DNA of 64,000 bases, from assembly GCF_003024385.1 (NCBI RefSeq), contig NZ_PVZN01000002.1, forward strand, positions 310,001-374,000, read 5' to 3'. The notes under the pieces are model-generated. The model was not told where the DNA came from and searched no databases. It was given only the letters and a program-made list of their open reading frames with translations. Both the position numbers and the translations under genes were made by a program. The number at the start of each line of letters is the position of its first letter. The stretch's first letter is position 1. This document shows positions 42,942-52,239 of the stretch, in pieces. This DNA comes from Pseudomonas sp. BBP2017. Lineage in GTDB: Bacteria > Pseudomonadota > Gammaproteobacteria > Pseudomonadales > Pseudomonadaceae.

Positions 42942-44240
42942 ATGACCACTCCAGGAACACGTCTGTTCAACGTCCGTGAAGGTGAAGCGCCGATCATCGT
43001 GGCGGGGCTGGCGTTGTTCTTCCTGCTGTTTACCGGCTACTTCATGCTGCGTCCGGTGCGCGAGACCATGGGCGTGGCTGGCGGTATCGAGAACCTGCAG
43101 TGGCTGTTTACCGGTACGTTTGTGGTGACCCTGGTCGCGTTGCCGTTGTTTGGCTGGTTGGCCTCTAAAGTGCAACGTCGGCGTATCCTGCCCTGGACCT
43201 ACGGTTTTCTCGCCAGCAACCTGCTGGTGTTCGCTGCGCTGTTTGCCGTGCAGCCAGACAATCGGTGGAGCGCCCGGGCCTTCTACATCTGGTTGTCGAT
43301 GTTCAATCTGTTGAGTATTTCCCTGGCCTGGAGTGTGCTGGCTGATCTGTTGTCGAGTGAGCAGGCCAAGCGCTTGTTCGGGTTATTGGCGGGTGGCGCG
43401 AGCCTGGGTGGGCTGGTCGGGCCGTTGCTCGGTACCTTGTTGGTCGGGGTGATCGGCCATGCCGGGTTAGTGCTGCTGGCCACCGCCTGTCTGTTGGGCA
43501 GCGTGGTTGCAGCTGCCTTTGTGCAGCGTTTCAGGGATCGCCACCCGTTACCGGCAGACACTGAACTGCCGCGCTCGCGGCCGTTGGGTGGCAATCCCTT
43601 CGCCGGTGCCAGTGAGGTATTTCGCTCGCCCTATCTGTTGGCGATTGCGGTGTTTGTAGTGCTGTTGGCCAGTGTCAGTACGTTCCTGTATTTCGAGCAG
43701 GCGCGTCTGGTTGCTGAGCATTTTACCAGTCGTACCGAGCAGACTCAGGTGTTCGGGTTGATCGATACGGTGGTGCAGTTCTTGTCGATCCTTACTCAGG
43801 TTTTCATTACCGGGCATCTGGCACGCAAGCTGGGTGTCGGTGTGTTGCTGGTGGTGGTGCCGCTGGCGATGGTGGTCGGTTTTGTCTGGTTGGCGATGGC
43901 GCCGTTGTTTGCGGTGTTCGTGGTGGTGATGGTAGTGCGCAGGGTCGGTGAGTATGCGTTGGTGCGGCCGGGGCGGGAGATGCTCTATACTGTGGTGCTG
44001 CCGGAGCATAAGTACAAGGCCAAGAATTTTACCGATACGGTGGTGTATCGCGGCGGGGATGCGTTGAGCGGCTGGGTCAAGCGGGGGCTGGATCTGATGA
44101 GCGATCATCCGGGGCTGGCGATGGTGATCGGGGCGGGGATTGCCGTGGTCTGGGCGTTGACTGGAGGGTGGCTGGGGCGGGAGCAACGGAGGCGGGAGGC
44201 GGGAGATGTTTGCCGGCTCATTCGAGAACGAAAACACTGA
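42942..44240 (+). CDS. MFS-like transporter (AAA/NTT-related)
   Basis: A 432-residue membrane protein with about twelve segments, beginning GEAPIIVAGLALFFLLFTGYFMLRPVRE, an opening shared with bacterial proteins of the MFS/nucleotide-transporter-like group. The central loop (about residues 195-220) is followed by a second six-segment half. It follows the Tat aldo/keto reductase by 6 bases. Substrate unknown. The GC-rich 3' end grades into a short gap before a DUF2986 gene. Confidence 0.8.
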   Translation: MTTPGTRLFNVREGEAPIIVAGLALFFLLFTGYFMLRPVRETMGVAGGIENLQWLFTGTFVVTLVALPLFGWLASKVQRRRILPWTYGFLASNLLVFAALFAVQPDNRWSARAFYIWLSMFNLLSISLAWSVLADLLSSEQAKRLFGLLAGGASLGGLVGPLLGTLLVGVIGHAGLVLLATACLLGSVVAAAFVQRFRDRHPLPADTELPRSRPLGGNPFAGASEVFRSPYLLAIAVFVVLLASVSTFLYFEQARLVAEHFTSRTEQTQVFGLIDTVVQFLSILTQVFITGHLARKLGVGVLLVVVPLAMVVGFVWLAMAPLFAVFVVVMVVRRVGEYALVRPGREMLYTVVLPEHKYKAKNFTDTVVYRGGDALSGWVKRGLDLMSDHPGLAMVIGAGIAVVWALTGGWLGREQRRREAGDVCRLIRERKH

Positions 44241-44248
44241 GCAAAAAA

Positions 44249-44407
44249 ATGAACCGTCAAAAGAAAATCAAACAGCTATTAAAGGCTCACGCCAAAAAGG
44301 CCAGCGACAAACTGGCCCCGAAGAACAAGCCTAAATACATCAGCAAAGCTGAGCGGTTGAAACTGGCCGCTGAATCGAGTGACGACTCAAACACGCCTTC
44401 TGAGTGA
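44249..44407 (+). CDS. DUF2986 small basic protein
   Basis: A 52-residue, Lys-rich protein (MNRQKKIKQLLKAHAKKASD, then NKPKYISKAERLKLA) matching the DUF2986 family of gamma-proteobacteria. It may bind nucleic acid, but function is unknown. It begins 8 bases after the MFS-like stop; the preceding A-run leaves only a weak ribosome site. A terminator lies 170 bases on. Confidence 0.78.
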   Translation: MNRQKKIKQLLKAHAKKASDKLAPKNKPKYISKAERLKLAAESSDDSNTPSE

Positions 44408-44573
44408 ATCGCCTCGCATCCCTCAAAATTTTTGCACCCATCCCTCAGTTTTTTGAATTACCACCCCCGCATTCATCCCCGTCAAAATCCCCCAACGCAC
44501 TACCCGCAAGCCCAAAAAATTCCATCTCCACGGACGGAGCCCATTCGGTATTGCCCCTCGCGATACTCAGCCC

Positions 44574-44597
44574 AGCCCTTTTGGCCGGGCTTTTTTT
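44574..44597 (+). terminator. Rho-independent terminator
   Basis: AGCCC-TTTTGGCC-GGGCT stem-loop followed by seven T residues, 24 bases before the HPP gene. It ends the reductase/MFS/DUF2986 transcript. Confidence 0.75.
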
Positions 44598-44620
44598 ACT
44601 GCCAGGTAACTGATTTCCCC

Positions 44621-45778
44621 ATGTCTTCCCGCCGTCTGAACAACTGGTTTACCCGGCTGATGCCGGCCCCGCTGAACATCCCTCCGAAAGAATGGCTACG
44701 CGCAGGCGTGGGTGCATTGCTCGGTCTGTTTCTGGCTGGCGCCGCCTGCAGTTATGCCTTTGGCAGCACGGTAGCCCTGCACCTGGTCGGGCCGTTGGCG
44801 GCTTCGGCGGTGCTGTTGTTTGCCGTGCATTCCGGGGCGCTGGCGCAGCCTTGGCCGTTTGTTGGCAGCTATGCCTGTGCCACGGTGGTCGGGCTGGTGC
44901 TGCATCACTGGTTTGGTTCGGCGCTGTGGGTGGCGGCGCTGGCGCTGGGCCTGGCGTTGGTGGTGATGTGTGTGCTGCGCTGCCTGCACCCACCGGGTGG
45001 CGGGGTGGCAGTAAGCGTGGTGTTGGCGGATTCGTCGCTGACGGCGTTGGGCGACAAGCTGTTTGAACCGATCATGCTCAACGCCTTGGTGCTGGTGGCT
45101 GTGGCGGTGATCTATAACCGCCTGACCGGGGTCCGCTATCCGAAGACCGCGGCTCCCCGCAAGGATCTGCACCACACCGCCGATGTGATATCCAGTGAGC
45201 GGGTCGGGGTCAGTGGCGCTGACCTGGATCAGGCGCTGGAGGAGTTGGGTGAGTTTGTCGACATCACCCGCGATGAGCTGGAACGGATCATTCTGGCGAC
45301 CGAGCAGCATGCGTTGCAGCGTAGCCTTGGCGGCATCAGCGCAGCTTCGGTGATGTCGCGGGATGTACAGCAGGCAATGCCGGGCACTACTTTGCAGCAG
45401 GCCTGGCAGCAGTTGTCGAGTCATCATTTGAAGGCGTTGCCGGTGCTCGATGAGACGCGGCAACTGGTCGGTATCGTGACGCTCAGCGACCTGGTCGGGG
45501 CCGCCATGGCTCAAGGGCGGTTCAGTTGGCGCGGGCTGTTTCGGCGTCGGCAGGTACGAGTGGAACAGATCATGAGCCGGCCGGTGATTACCGTGCGCAG
45601 TGATGAGCCTGCGGTGGCGTTGATACCGTTGCTCAGCGAGCAGGGGCTGCATTGTCTGCCGGTGCTGGAGGGGCAGCAACTGGTCGGGGTGATCACCCAG
45701 ACCGACCTGATCGCCGGGCTCAAGCGGCACCTGCTCAGTGCCGCGTCGCGCTCAGATAGTCGGGTCCCAGCGCTGTGA
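44621..45778 (+). CDS. HPP-family membrane protein with two CBS domains
   Basis: A 385-residue protein: four or five membrane segments of the HPP family (about residues 25-165, with the name-giving HPPGGGVA near 123), a linker, then a CBS pair (about 240-300 and 315-375, VMSRDVQQAMPGTTLQQAW and IMSRPVITVRSDEPAVALIP). CBS pairs usually sense adenine nucleotides. Some HPP proteins carry nitrite; nothing here shows the substrate. The start follows a terminator; the ribosome site is weak. Its 3' end overlaps the convergent LysR gene by 27 bases. Confidence 0.87.
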   Translation: MSSRRLNNWFTRLMPAPLNIPPKEWLRAGVGALLGLFLAGAACSYAFGSTVALHLVGPLAASAVLLFAVHSGALAQPWPFVGSYACATVVGLVLHHWFGSALWVAALALGLALVVMCVLRCLHPPGGGVAVSVVLADSSLTALGDKLFEPIMLNALVLVAVAVIYNRLTGVRYPKTAAPRKDLHHTADVISSERVGVSGADLDQALEELGEFVDITRDELERIILATEQHALQRSLGGISAASVMSRDVQQAMPGTTLQQAWQQLSSHHLKALPVLDETRQLVGIVTLSDLVGAAMAQGRFSWRGLFRRRQVRVEQIMSRPVITVRSDEPAVALIPLLSEQGLHCLPVLEGQQLVGVITQTDLIAGLKRHLLSAASRSDSRVPAL

Positions 45779-46618
45779 CCAGTCGCTGTCACCGTCGGCC
45801 ACTAGCTGGCGCAGTATGCTGAAGGCCTGTTGCAGGGCTTCGGTGTCGCGTTCGCGGGCGTGTACCAGGTAGGTCGGGTAAGTGAACTCTGGCGCTTGCG
45901 GCACACGCTCGAAAATACCGCTGTCCAGGTAGCTCTGGACCACGCGGGTGCGAAAGTAGCCGCTGCCGCCATTTTCGAGGATGAACTGCAATGCCAGCGG
46001 GCCGAGATTGAAGCTCAGGGCCGGACGCGCGCATTCGGGCAAGGCGGCGTCGTGCTGACGGCGAAAGGCCTGACCCCAGTCGATATAGATGTAAGGCTCG
46101 GGTTTGTCTTTGCGGCGGATGCGGATGAGCTTTTCTTCCATCAGCTGTTCGACCTGCAGGCCCGGCCCATAGGTGGGCTGGTAAACCAGCACGGCATCGA
46201 GCACACCCATTTCCAGTTTGCGCAGCAACGACTCGCCATCGCTGACTTCGTTGCGGATGGCATGGCTGGGCATGCTGCGGTGCAGGGCGCTGACCCAGTC
46301 GAGGACCATCGGGTTGCCCAAGCTCACTTCACCGCCGATGTGCAGCACCTGGTGACAACCCTCAGGCAGCGGCAGGTCGCGGCGGGCGGCTTCCCAGGTT
46401 TGCACCAGCTGGTTGGCATACACCACGAAGGCTTCGCCGTCGGCCGTCAGGCTGGCGCCACTGCGGCTGCGGATGAACAGCTGGCAAGACAGTTGCTGCT
46501 CCAGCTTCTGCACCCGCGCGGTGATTGCCGTCTGGGTCACGTGCAGTCGTTCGGCGGCGGAGACCAGGCTGCCACTGCGGACGATTTCAAGGAAAGTGCG
46601 GGCCAGCTCGATATCCAT
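45752..46618 (-). CDS. LysR-family regulator
   Basis: A 288-residue LysR regulator with winged helix (about residues 2-60; SLVSAAERLHVTQTAITARVQKLE) and effector domain (about 88-285). The ATG giving MDIELARTF is the standard LysR start, although no clear ribosome site precedes it. It is divergent from a 62-residue protein gene about 100 bases away. No target is evident. Confidence 0.83.
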   Translation of the reverse strand: MDIELARTFLEIVRSGSLVSAAERLHVTQTAITARVQKLEQQLSCQLFIRSRSGASLTADGEAFVVYANQLVQTWEAARRDLPLPEGCHQVLHIGGEVSLGNPMVLDWVSALHRSMPSHAIRNEVSDGESLLRKLEMGVLDAVLVYQPTYGPGLQVEQLMEEKLIRIRRKDKPEPYIYIDWGQAFRRQHDAALPECARPALSFNLGPLALQFILENGGSGYFRTRVVQSYLDSGIFERVPQAPEFTYPTYLVHARERDTEALQQAFSILRQLVADGDSDWSQRWDPTI

Positions 46619-46721
46619 GGAGGTTGCCGGATGGGGAAGGTTACCCATTCTAGTGGGTTTGCACAGAGTTGGGGCGAGCCGCTGTCTATAGTGAAAGGAC
46701 ATTTTCAGCGAGAGCCTGCCC

Positions 46722-46910
46722 ATGGAGCTGATCAGTCGCGAACCCTGGTGGCGTACGCCGCCACAGCCCGGTCAACGGGAAGAGGACCTGGAGTGGGGAT
46801 ACCTGGAAATCTACAAGGACGGCCATGCAGTGTTCGTCGAACAACGTCCCAGCGACAAAGAGCTGGCCGAACGCAAGAGTTGTCGCAACTTCCCCGAAGC
46901 TGAGGACTAG
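46722..46910 (+). CDS. Small conserved hypothetical protein, 62 residues
   Basis: A highly charged, Trp-rich N-terminus (MELISREPWWRTPPQPG), then a DLEWGYLEIYKDGHAVFVEQRPS segment that looks like a small beta fold. Codon use is like the neighbours. It lies between a divergent LysR gene and the Ldh-family gene. I do not recognise a family and infer no function. Confidence 0.6.
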   Translation: MELISREPWWRTPPQPGQREEDLEWGYLEIYKDGHAVFVEQRPSDKELAERKSCRNFPEAED

Positions 46911-47035
46911 CCGGTAGGTGCAACAGTCTTCGCTGTAAGCAGGCTGTGCCGAGTTCGTCATCGCAACGGGCTAAAGCGATCAAGCCGGCATGGCAGGGCT
47001 CGGGCAGGCTGGACAGTCTGCTCAAGGAGATGACC

Positions 47036-48043
47036 ATGATCCGACTGACCCTGTCCGAAGCACGAACGCTTGCCCATTCGATCCTCTTGCACAATGGCTT
47101 CACGGCTGACCACGCCGAGGCGGTGACCGACACCATCGTTGCCGGTGAGCGCGACGGTTGCGCGTCCCATGGCCTGTACCGGGTGCTGGGTTGCGTCAGC
47201 TCGCTCAAGGCCGGCAAGGTGGTAGCCGACGCACGCCCCGAAGTGATCGATCAGGCACCCTCGATCGTGCGTGTGGACGCCGCCGGTGGGTTCTCACAGC
47301 TGGCGTTCCAGGCCGGCTTGCCGCTGCTGCAGGCCAAGGCGCGGAGCAATGGCATCGCGGCCCTGGCGATCAATCGCTGTGTGCACTTTTCTGCCTTGTG
47401 GGTCGAGATCGAGCAACTGGCCGAGGTTGGCCTGGTCGCCTTGGCGTTTACCCCGAGCCATGCCTGGGTTGCGCCGGCCGGCGGTCACCAGCCGGTGTTC
47501 GGCACCAACCCTATCGCGTTCGGCTGGCCGCGGGCGGGCAAGCCTCCTTATGTGTTCGACTTTGCCACCAGCGCCATCGCCCGTGGTGACATCGAACTGC
47601 ACCGGCGCGCGGGCAAGGCGATCCCCGCAGGCTGGGGCGTGGACGAGCACGGCCAGCCCAGCACCGACCCCAATGTGGTACTGGACCGTGGTGCGATGCT
47701 GACCTTCGGTGGGCACAAGGGTTCGGCACTGGCGGCGATGGTCGAGTTGATTGCCGGTCCGTTGATCGGCGACCTGACCAGCGCTGAGTCGCTGGCCCAT
47801 GCCAACGGCAGCAAATCCTCGCCCTATCATGGCGAATTGCTGGTGGCCCTGGACCCGAAGCGATTCCTCGGAGACGCCGCAGACAAACACCTGGCTCGCG
47901 CCGAAAGCGTGTTTGAAAGTATTGAGGGGCAGGGCGCGCGGTTGCCGTCGCAGCGTCGTTATGCCGCGCGGGCGCGCAGCCTGGAGGAGGGGGTAGAGAT
48001 ACCAGAAGCCTTGTACAACGATCTCAAGGCGTTGCTGGCCTAA
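47036..48043 (+). CDS. Ldh-family oxidoreductase, probable delta1-pyrroline-2-carboxylate reductase
   Basis: A 335-residue NAD(P)H-dependent enzyme of the malate/L-lactate (DpkA-like) family, with the N-terminal GERDGCASHGLYRV motif (catalytic His near residue 44) and GTNPIAFGWPRAG. In hydroxyproline clusters this family reduces delta1-pyrroline-2-carboxylate to L-proline. I use the second of two close ATGs because AAGGAG then lies 6 bases upstream. It faces the hydroxyproline genes across a REP pair, which fits the place of PA1252 at the edge of the P. aeruginosa cluster (from memory). Confidence 0.85.
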   Translation: MIRLTLSEARTLAHSILLHNGFTADHAEAVTDTIVAGERDGCASHGLYRVLGCVSSLKAGKVVADARPEVIDQAPSIVRVDAAGGFSQLAFQAGLPLLQAKARSNGIAALAINRCVHFSALWVEIEQLAEVGLVALAFTPSHAWVAPAGGHQPVFGTNPIAFGWPRAGKPPYVFDFATSAIARGDIELHRRAGKAIPAGWGVDEHGQPSTDPNVVLDRGAMLTFGGHKGSALAAMVELIAGPLIGDLTSAESLAHANGSKSSPYHGELLVALDPKRFLGDAADKHLARAESVFESIEGQGARLPSQRRYAARARSLEEGVEIPEALYNDLKALLA

Positions 48044-48047
48044 AGCG

Positions 48048-48117
48048 GTGGGAGCGGGCTTGCCCCGCGATGCGATGTGGCTGACAGATCGCAATCGCGG
48101 GGCAAGCCCGCTCCCAC
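48048..48117. repeat. Paired REP, 24-bp perfect inverted repeat
   Basis: GTGGGAGCGGGCTTGCCCCG continued by CGAT at 48048-48071 pairs perfectly with its inverse at 48094-48117, loop of 22 bases. It sits between the convergent reductase and aldehyde dehydrogenase genes and may act as a two-way terminator. Confidence 0.85.
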
Positions 48118-48140
48118 AGTTATCCCGCTCCCATCGGATC

Positions 48141-49721
48141 CTACAGTGCAGCGCGGCTGCTCTGACCGTCGACCAGACGGGCAATGCCCAATGGGTTGGC
48201 ATTCTGCAACGCTTCAGGCAACAGCGCGTCCGGGCAGTTCTGGTAGCACACCGGGCGCAGGAAACGATCGATGGCCAGGCTGCCAACCGAGGTGCCACGC
48301 GCATCCGATGTCGCCGGATACGGCCCGCCATGCACCATCGCATCACAGACTTCGACGCCGGTCGGGTAGCCGTTGAACAGTACGCGGCCGACTTTCTGTT
48401 CCAGCAGCGGCAGCAACTCGGCATGGACTTGCAGGTCTGTCGCTTCGCCGATCAGCGTCGCGGTGAGCTGGCCGTGCAGACCGTTCAGGGCCTGATGCAG
48501 TTCGCCGACATCGGCCACTTCGACCAGCACGGTGGCAGGGCCGAAGACTTCTTCCTGCAACAGCGGGTCGCCGTCGATCAACAGGTCGGCGTGTGCCTTG
48601 AACAACTGGGGATGAGCCTGGTTGCCCTGTTGCGCACGGCCCGCCAGGTGGATGATGCGCGGATGTGCAAGCAGTGCCTGTACGCCCTTGGTGTAGCTGG
48701 CAAGGGTGCCGGCATTGAGCATGGTCTGCGCCGCTTGTTCGGCCAGTTGTCCCGCCAGTTGCTCGCTGAAGGCGCTGAACGCGGGGGAGCGCAGGCCGAT
48801 GACCAGCCCCGGATTGGTACAGAACTGCCCGCAGCCGAGCACTACCGAGGTGGCCAGTTCGCGGGCGATCTGCTCGCCACGCTTGGCCAGCGCCTGTGGC
48901 AGTACCAGCACCGGGTTGATGCTGCTCATCTCGGCAAATACCGGAATCGGTTGTGGCCGTGCTGCGGCCATGTCGCACAGCGCGCGTCCGCCCTTGAGCG
49001 AACCGGTGAAACCGACCGCCTGGATCGCCGGGTGCTTGACCAGCGCTTCGCCAACCCCGGCGCCGTAGATCATGTTGAACACGCCCTTGGGCATGCCGGT
49101 CTGTTCGGCGGCGCGGATGATCGCGTCGGCGACTACTTCGGCGCTGGCCATGTGGCCGCTGTGCGCCTTGAACACCACCGGGCAGCCAGCGGCCAGCGCG
49201 GCGGCGGTGTCACCGCCAGCGGTGGAGAAGGCCAGCGGGAAGTTGCTCGCCCCGAACACCGCGACCGGGCCGACGCCGAGACGGTACTGACGCAGGTCGG
49301 CACGTGGCAGCGGTTGCCGATCTGCCTGGGCGCGGTCGATCCGCGCGCCAAGGTAGTCGCCCCGGCGCAGCACTTGGGCGAACAGACGCATCTGTCCGCT
49401 GGTGCGCCCACGCTCACCAAGGATGCGCGCATTGGGCAGCGCCGTCTCGCGGGTCACCAGCTGGATGAAATCATCGCCGAGGGCGTCCAGTTGTGCGGCG
49501 ATGGCTTCGAGGAATTCTGCCCGCCGTGCTGGTGCGAGGCTGCGCAATGCCGGGTAGGCCTGTTGCGCGGCGCGCGCGGCAGCATCGACTTCTTCGGGTG
49601 TAGCTTGATGGAAACGATAGGGCAGGGCCTCACCACAGCTCGCCTCGTGGCTTTGCAGGGTGACAGTGCCAGCGGCGCTGCGCGCGCCGCCGATGTAGTT
49701 GTGGCCGATGATGTCCGGCAT
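48141..49721 (-). CDS. 2-Oxoglutarate semialdehyde dehydrogenase
   Basis: A 526-residue aldehyde dehydrogenase of the longer ketoglutarate-semialdehyde type. Visible: FGASNFPLAFST, GFTGSLKGG, catalytic Glu in FAEMSSINPV, Cys in GCGQFCTNPGLV, and NGYPTGVEVC near the C-terminus. It would oxidise 2-oxoglutarate semialdehyde to 2-oxoglutarate, the last step of trans-4-hydroxyproline breakdown. MPDIIG is the chosen start (GGAG 6 bases before). It is the last gene of the deaminase-transporter-dehydrogenase run, 24 bases after the MFS gene. Confidence 0.9.
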   Translation of the reverse strand: MPDIIGHNYIGGARSAAGTVTLQSHEASCGEALPYRFHQATPEEVDAAARAAQQAYPALRSLAPARRAEFLEAIAAQLDALGDDFIQLVTRETALPNARILGERGRTSGQMRLFAQVLRRGDYLGARIDRAQADRQPLPRADLRQYRLGVGPVAVFGASNFPLAFSTAGGDTAAALAAGCPVVFKAHSGHMASAEVVADAIIRAAEQTGMPKGVFNMIYGAGVGEALVKHPAIQAVGFTGSLKGGRALCDMAAARPQPIPVFAEMSSINPVLVLPQALAKRGEQIARELATSVVLGCGQFCTNPGLVIGLRSPAFSAFSEQLAGQLAEQAAQTMLNAGTLASYTKGVQALLAHPRIIHLAGRAQQGNQAHPQLFKAHADLLIDGDPLLQEEVFGPATVLVEVADVGELHQALNGLHGQLTATLIGEATDLQVHAELLPLLEQKVGRVLFNGYPTGVEVCDAMVHGGPYPATSDARGTSVGSLAIDRFLRPVCYQNCPDALLPEALQNANPLGIARLVDGQSSRAAL

Positions 49722-49745
49722 GGAACACTCCATATCAAAGGTGGG

Positions 49746-51128
49746 TCAGGCCAGCGAACTGCCCTGGCGAACAGGCGTGGTTTGCCCGGCGGCAATGCGT
49801 GCGGCAGCCTCGGCGTCGACCGCGTGCAGCGACTTGCCACGGGTCTCGCGGGTCAAGCCGACGGCGACGATCGAGATCAGCGCGGCGCCGACCAGATACC
49901 AGGCGATCGGTGTCGAGCTGTGGTACTTGTTGAGCAGGGTGATGGCGATCAGCGGCGCCAGCGAGCCGGCGAAAATCGGCGCGACCTGGTAGCACAGCGA
50001 CAGGGCGGTGTAGCGCACGTGGGTCGGGAACATCTCGGCCATCAGCGCCGAGTAGGGCGCGTAGGTCATCGACTCGATGGCCAGGCCCAGAGTAATCGCC
50101 GCCATGATCAGCCAGCTGTTGCCGGTGTCCATCATCGGGAAGCCAACAAAGCCCCAGAACGCTGTGAGTACCGCGCCGGTCAGGTATACCGGCTTGCGTC
50201 CGACCAGGTCGGACAGGTAGCCCATCAGCGGAATCAGGAAGAAGTGCAGCAGGTGGGCGCCGAACATCAGCAAGAGGATCTGCGAGGTGTCCTTGTGCAC
50301 AACCAGCTTGAGGTAGGTGATCGAGAAGGTCACCACGGTGTAGTAGAGGATGTTCTCGGCAAAACGCGCGCCGATCCCCACCAGCACTGCACGCCAGTGA
50401 TGGCGCAGGACCTCGACCACACCCAGTTGCTGCTCGGCCTTTTGCGCCTGGCGGGCCTGGGCTTCTTTGAAGATCGGCGCGTCGTCGACGCTGGTGCGGA
50501 TCCAGTAGCCGATCAGCACTACCACGGCCGAGAACCAGAACGCCACACGCCAGCCCCAGGCGAGGAACTGCTCTTCGGCAAGGGTGCTTGACAGCAGGAG
50601 CAAGGCCAGGGTCGCGATCAGGTTGCCCGCCGGCACCCCGGCTTGCGGCCAGCTGGCCCAGAAGCCGCGACGGTTGTCCGGGCAGTGCTCGGACACCAGC
50701 AGGATGGCACCGCCCCATTCGCCGCCGAAGGCAAAGCCCTGGATCAGCCGTAACAGCACCAGCAACACCGGCGCAGCATAGCCGATGCTGTCGAATCCGG
50801 GCAGACAGCCCATCAGGAAGGTGGTGATGCCGACCACCACCAGGCTCAGTTGCAGCAGGCGCTTGCGGCCGAATTTGTCACCGTAGTGACCGAACACCAG
50901 CCCGCCCAGAGGACGGGCGAGAAAGCCGACGGCATACAGGGCGAAGGCGGCGATGATGCCGTCGATGGGGCTGTCGGTCTGGCGGAAGAACAACTGGCCG
51001 AAGACCAGTGCCGAGGCGGTGCCGTAAAGGAAGAATTCATACCATTCGGCGACGGTCCCGGCCATGGCCGCGGCGACGACACGTTTCAATCCTGCAGGGG
51101 TGGTTGCGCTGGAAGGGTGACTGGACAT
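49746..51128 (-). CDS. MFS transporter, metabolite:H+ symporter type, probable hydroxyproline carrier
   Basis: A 460-residue inner-membrane carrier with twelve segments, in the MHS family with ProP and KgtP. Visible: [17 protein letters not shown] at segment 1, the [15 protein letters not shown] loop 2-3 signature, and [14 protein letters not shown]. It lies between the DHDPS-family deaminase and the semialdehyde dehydrogenase in the same run, so hydroxyproline or proline is the expected substrate. MSSHPS start with an AGGAAC site. Confidence 0.88.
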   Translation of the reverse strand: MSSHPSSATTPAGLKRVVAAAMAGTVAEWYEFFLYGTASALVFGQLFFRQTDSPIDGIIAAFALYAVGFLARPLGGLVFGHYGDKFGRKRLLQLSLVVVGITTFLMGCLPGFDSIGYAAPVLLVLLRLIQGFAFGGEWGGAILLVSEHCPDNRRGFWASWPQAGVPAGNLIATLALLLLSSTLAEEQFLAWGWRVAFWFSAVVVLIGYWIRTSVDDAPIFKEAQARQAQKAEQQLGVVEVLRHHWRAVLVGIGARFAENILYYTVVTFSITYLKLVVHKDTSQILLLMFGAHLLHFFLIPLMGYLSDLVGRKPVYLTGAVLTAFWGFVGFPMMDTGNSWLIMAAITLGLAIESMTYAPYSALMAEMFPTHVRYTALSLCYQVAPIFAGSLAPLIAITLLNKYHSSTPIAWYLVGAALISIVAVGLTRETRGKSLHAVDAEAAARIAAGQTTPVRQGSSLA

Positions 51129-51198
51129 GCTGGCGGTTCCTGTATGGGCGCAAAACAGGCGGGCCGGTCTCCACGTCGGAGCCGGCCCGGTCATCACA

Positions 51199-52116
51199 TC
51201 AGAGGCCGACGTCGGGCAGCTGCGGACGGTTGGCCAGGGCCTTGGCCATGATCTGTTCGACGAACACCCGATCTGCTTCCGGCAGGGCCAGGCGTGGCGG
51301 ACGGGTCAGCGCGCTGCCGCGACCGGCGATGGCTTCGCACAGCTTGATACACTGCACCAGGTCAGCGCGGGCATCCAGGTGCAGGATCGGCATCAGCCAT
51401 TCGTAGATCGGCAGGGCCTCGGCAAAGCGGCCGGCCTTGGCCAGGCGGAAGATCGTCTCGCCTTCTTTCGGGAACACGTTGGACATGCCCGAGACCCAGC
51501 CTTGGGCGCCGACGGCGATGCTTTCCAGGACCACGTCGTCGAGGCCTGCGAACAGTACGAAGCGATCGCCGACTTCATTGCGCACGTCGATAAAGCGCCG
51601 GGTATCGCCGGAGGAGTCCTTGAAGCACACCACGTTGTCGCAGTCGGCCAGGGAAATCAGGATGTCCGGGGTGACGTCGTTTTTGTAGATCGGCGGGTTG
51701 TTGTAGACCATCAGCGGCACGTCGGCGTGCTTGGCCACATAACGGTAGTGCTCGGCAGTCTCGAACGGCTTGGAGCCGTAGACCAGCGCCGGCATCAGCA
51801 TCACCCCGTCGACGCCGGCCTTGTGCACCGCGTTGGCCACCTTGGCCGCCTGTACGCTGGTGAACTCGGCCACGCCGCAGATCACCGGGACCCGGCCGCG
51901 CGAGGCGTCGACGGCGACTTCGGTGACGGCGATCTTTTCTTCGGCGGTCAGCGAGGTGTTTTCACCTACCGAACCACACACCACCAGGCCCGAGACGCCA
52001 TCGCGGATCACGTTGGAAATCACCTCGTGGGTTTTCTCCAGGTTGATCGAGAAGTCGTCGTTGAATTGAGTGGTGACCGCAGGGAAGACGCCGCTCCAGT
52101 TTACGTGCTTGCTCAT
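51199..52116 (-). CDS. lhpC: Delta1-pyrroline-4-hydroxy-2-carboxylate deaminase (DHDPS family)
   Basis: A 305-residue class I aldolase-fold enzyme with the dihydrodipicolinate-synthase Schiff-base Lys166 (CFKDSSGD) and Tyr138 (MVYNNPP), plus GSVGENTSL near residue 48. In hydroxyproline clusters it dehydrates and deaminates delta1-pyrroline-4-hydroxy-2-carboxylate to 2-oxoglutarate semialdehyde. GGAGAACACC precedes the ATG. A GTATAC palindrome lies 27 bases upstream. It heads the run with the transporter and dehydrogenase genes, 70 bases from the former. Confidence 0.9.
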   Translation of the reverse strand: MSKHVNWSGVFPAVTTQFNDDFSINLEKTHEVISNVIRDGVSGLVVCGSVGENTSLTAEEKIAVTEVAVDASRGRVPVICGVAEFTSVQAAKVANAVHKAGVDGVMLMPALVYGSKPFETAEHYRYVAKHADVPLMVYNNPPIYKNDVTPDILISLADCDNVVCFKDSSGDTRRFIDVRNEVGDRFVLFAGLDDVVLESIAVGAQGWVSGMSNVFPKEGETIFRLAKAGRFAEALPIYEWLMPILHLDARADLVQCIKLCEAIAGRGSALTRPPRLALPEADRVFVEQIMAKALANRPQLPDVGL

Positions 52117-52142
52117 GGTGTTCTCCGGTTGTTTATTGTATT

Positions 52143-52152
52143 TCGTATACGA
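52143..52152. promoter_or_regulatory. GntR-type operator TCGTATACGA upstream of lhpC
   Basis: A perfect 10-bp palindrome in an AT-rich flank (TTTCGTATACGATATTA). An identical core lies upstream of the binding-protein gene and a 9/10 match upstream of the gntR gene. FadR/FCD-class GntR proteins recognise such TNGTATACNA sites. Confidence 0.7.
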
Positions 52153-52239
52153 TATTAAAAGTGTGTGTAGTCGACCAGTGTTTTTTTCGTGTGTGGCTGA
52201 TCGGATTTTAAGGGTGTTTGTAAATCAACGGCTTAGTGA

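Noticed and set aside
44408..44620. Frames in the AT-richer gap before the HPP gene, including an N-terminal extension of it
   Set aside because: The extension would cross a rho-independent terminator and codes Pro/Ser-rich sequence unlike a membrane-protein start.
48050..50591. An 847-codon open frame on the plus strand
   Set aside because: Antisense to the semialdehyde dehydrogenase and MFS genes, and it begins in a REP; low-complexity product without recognisable domains.
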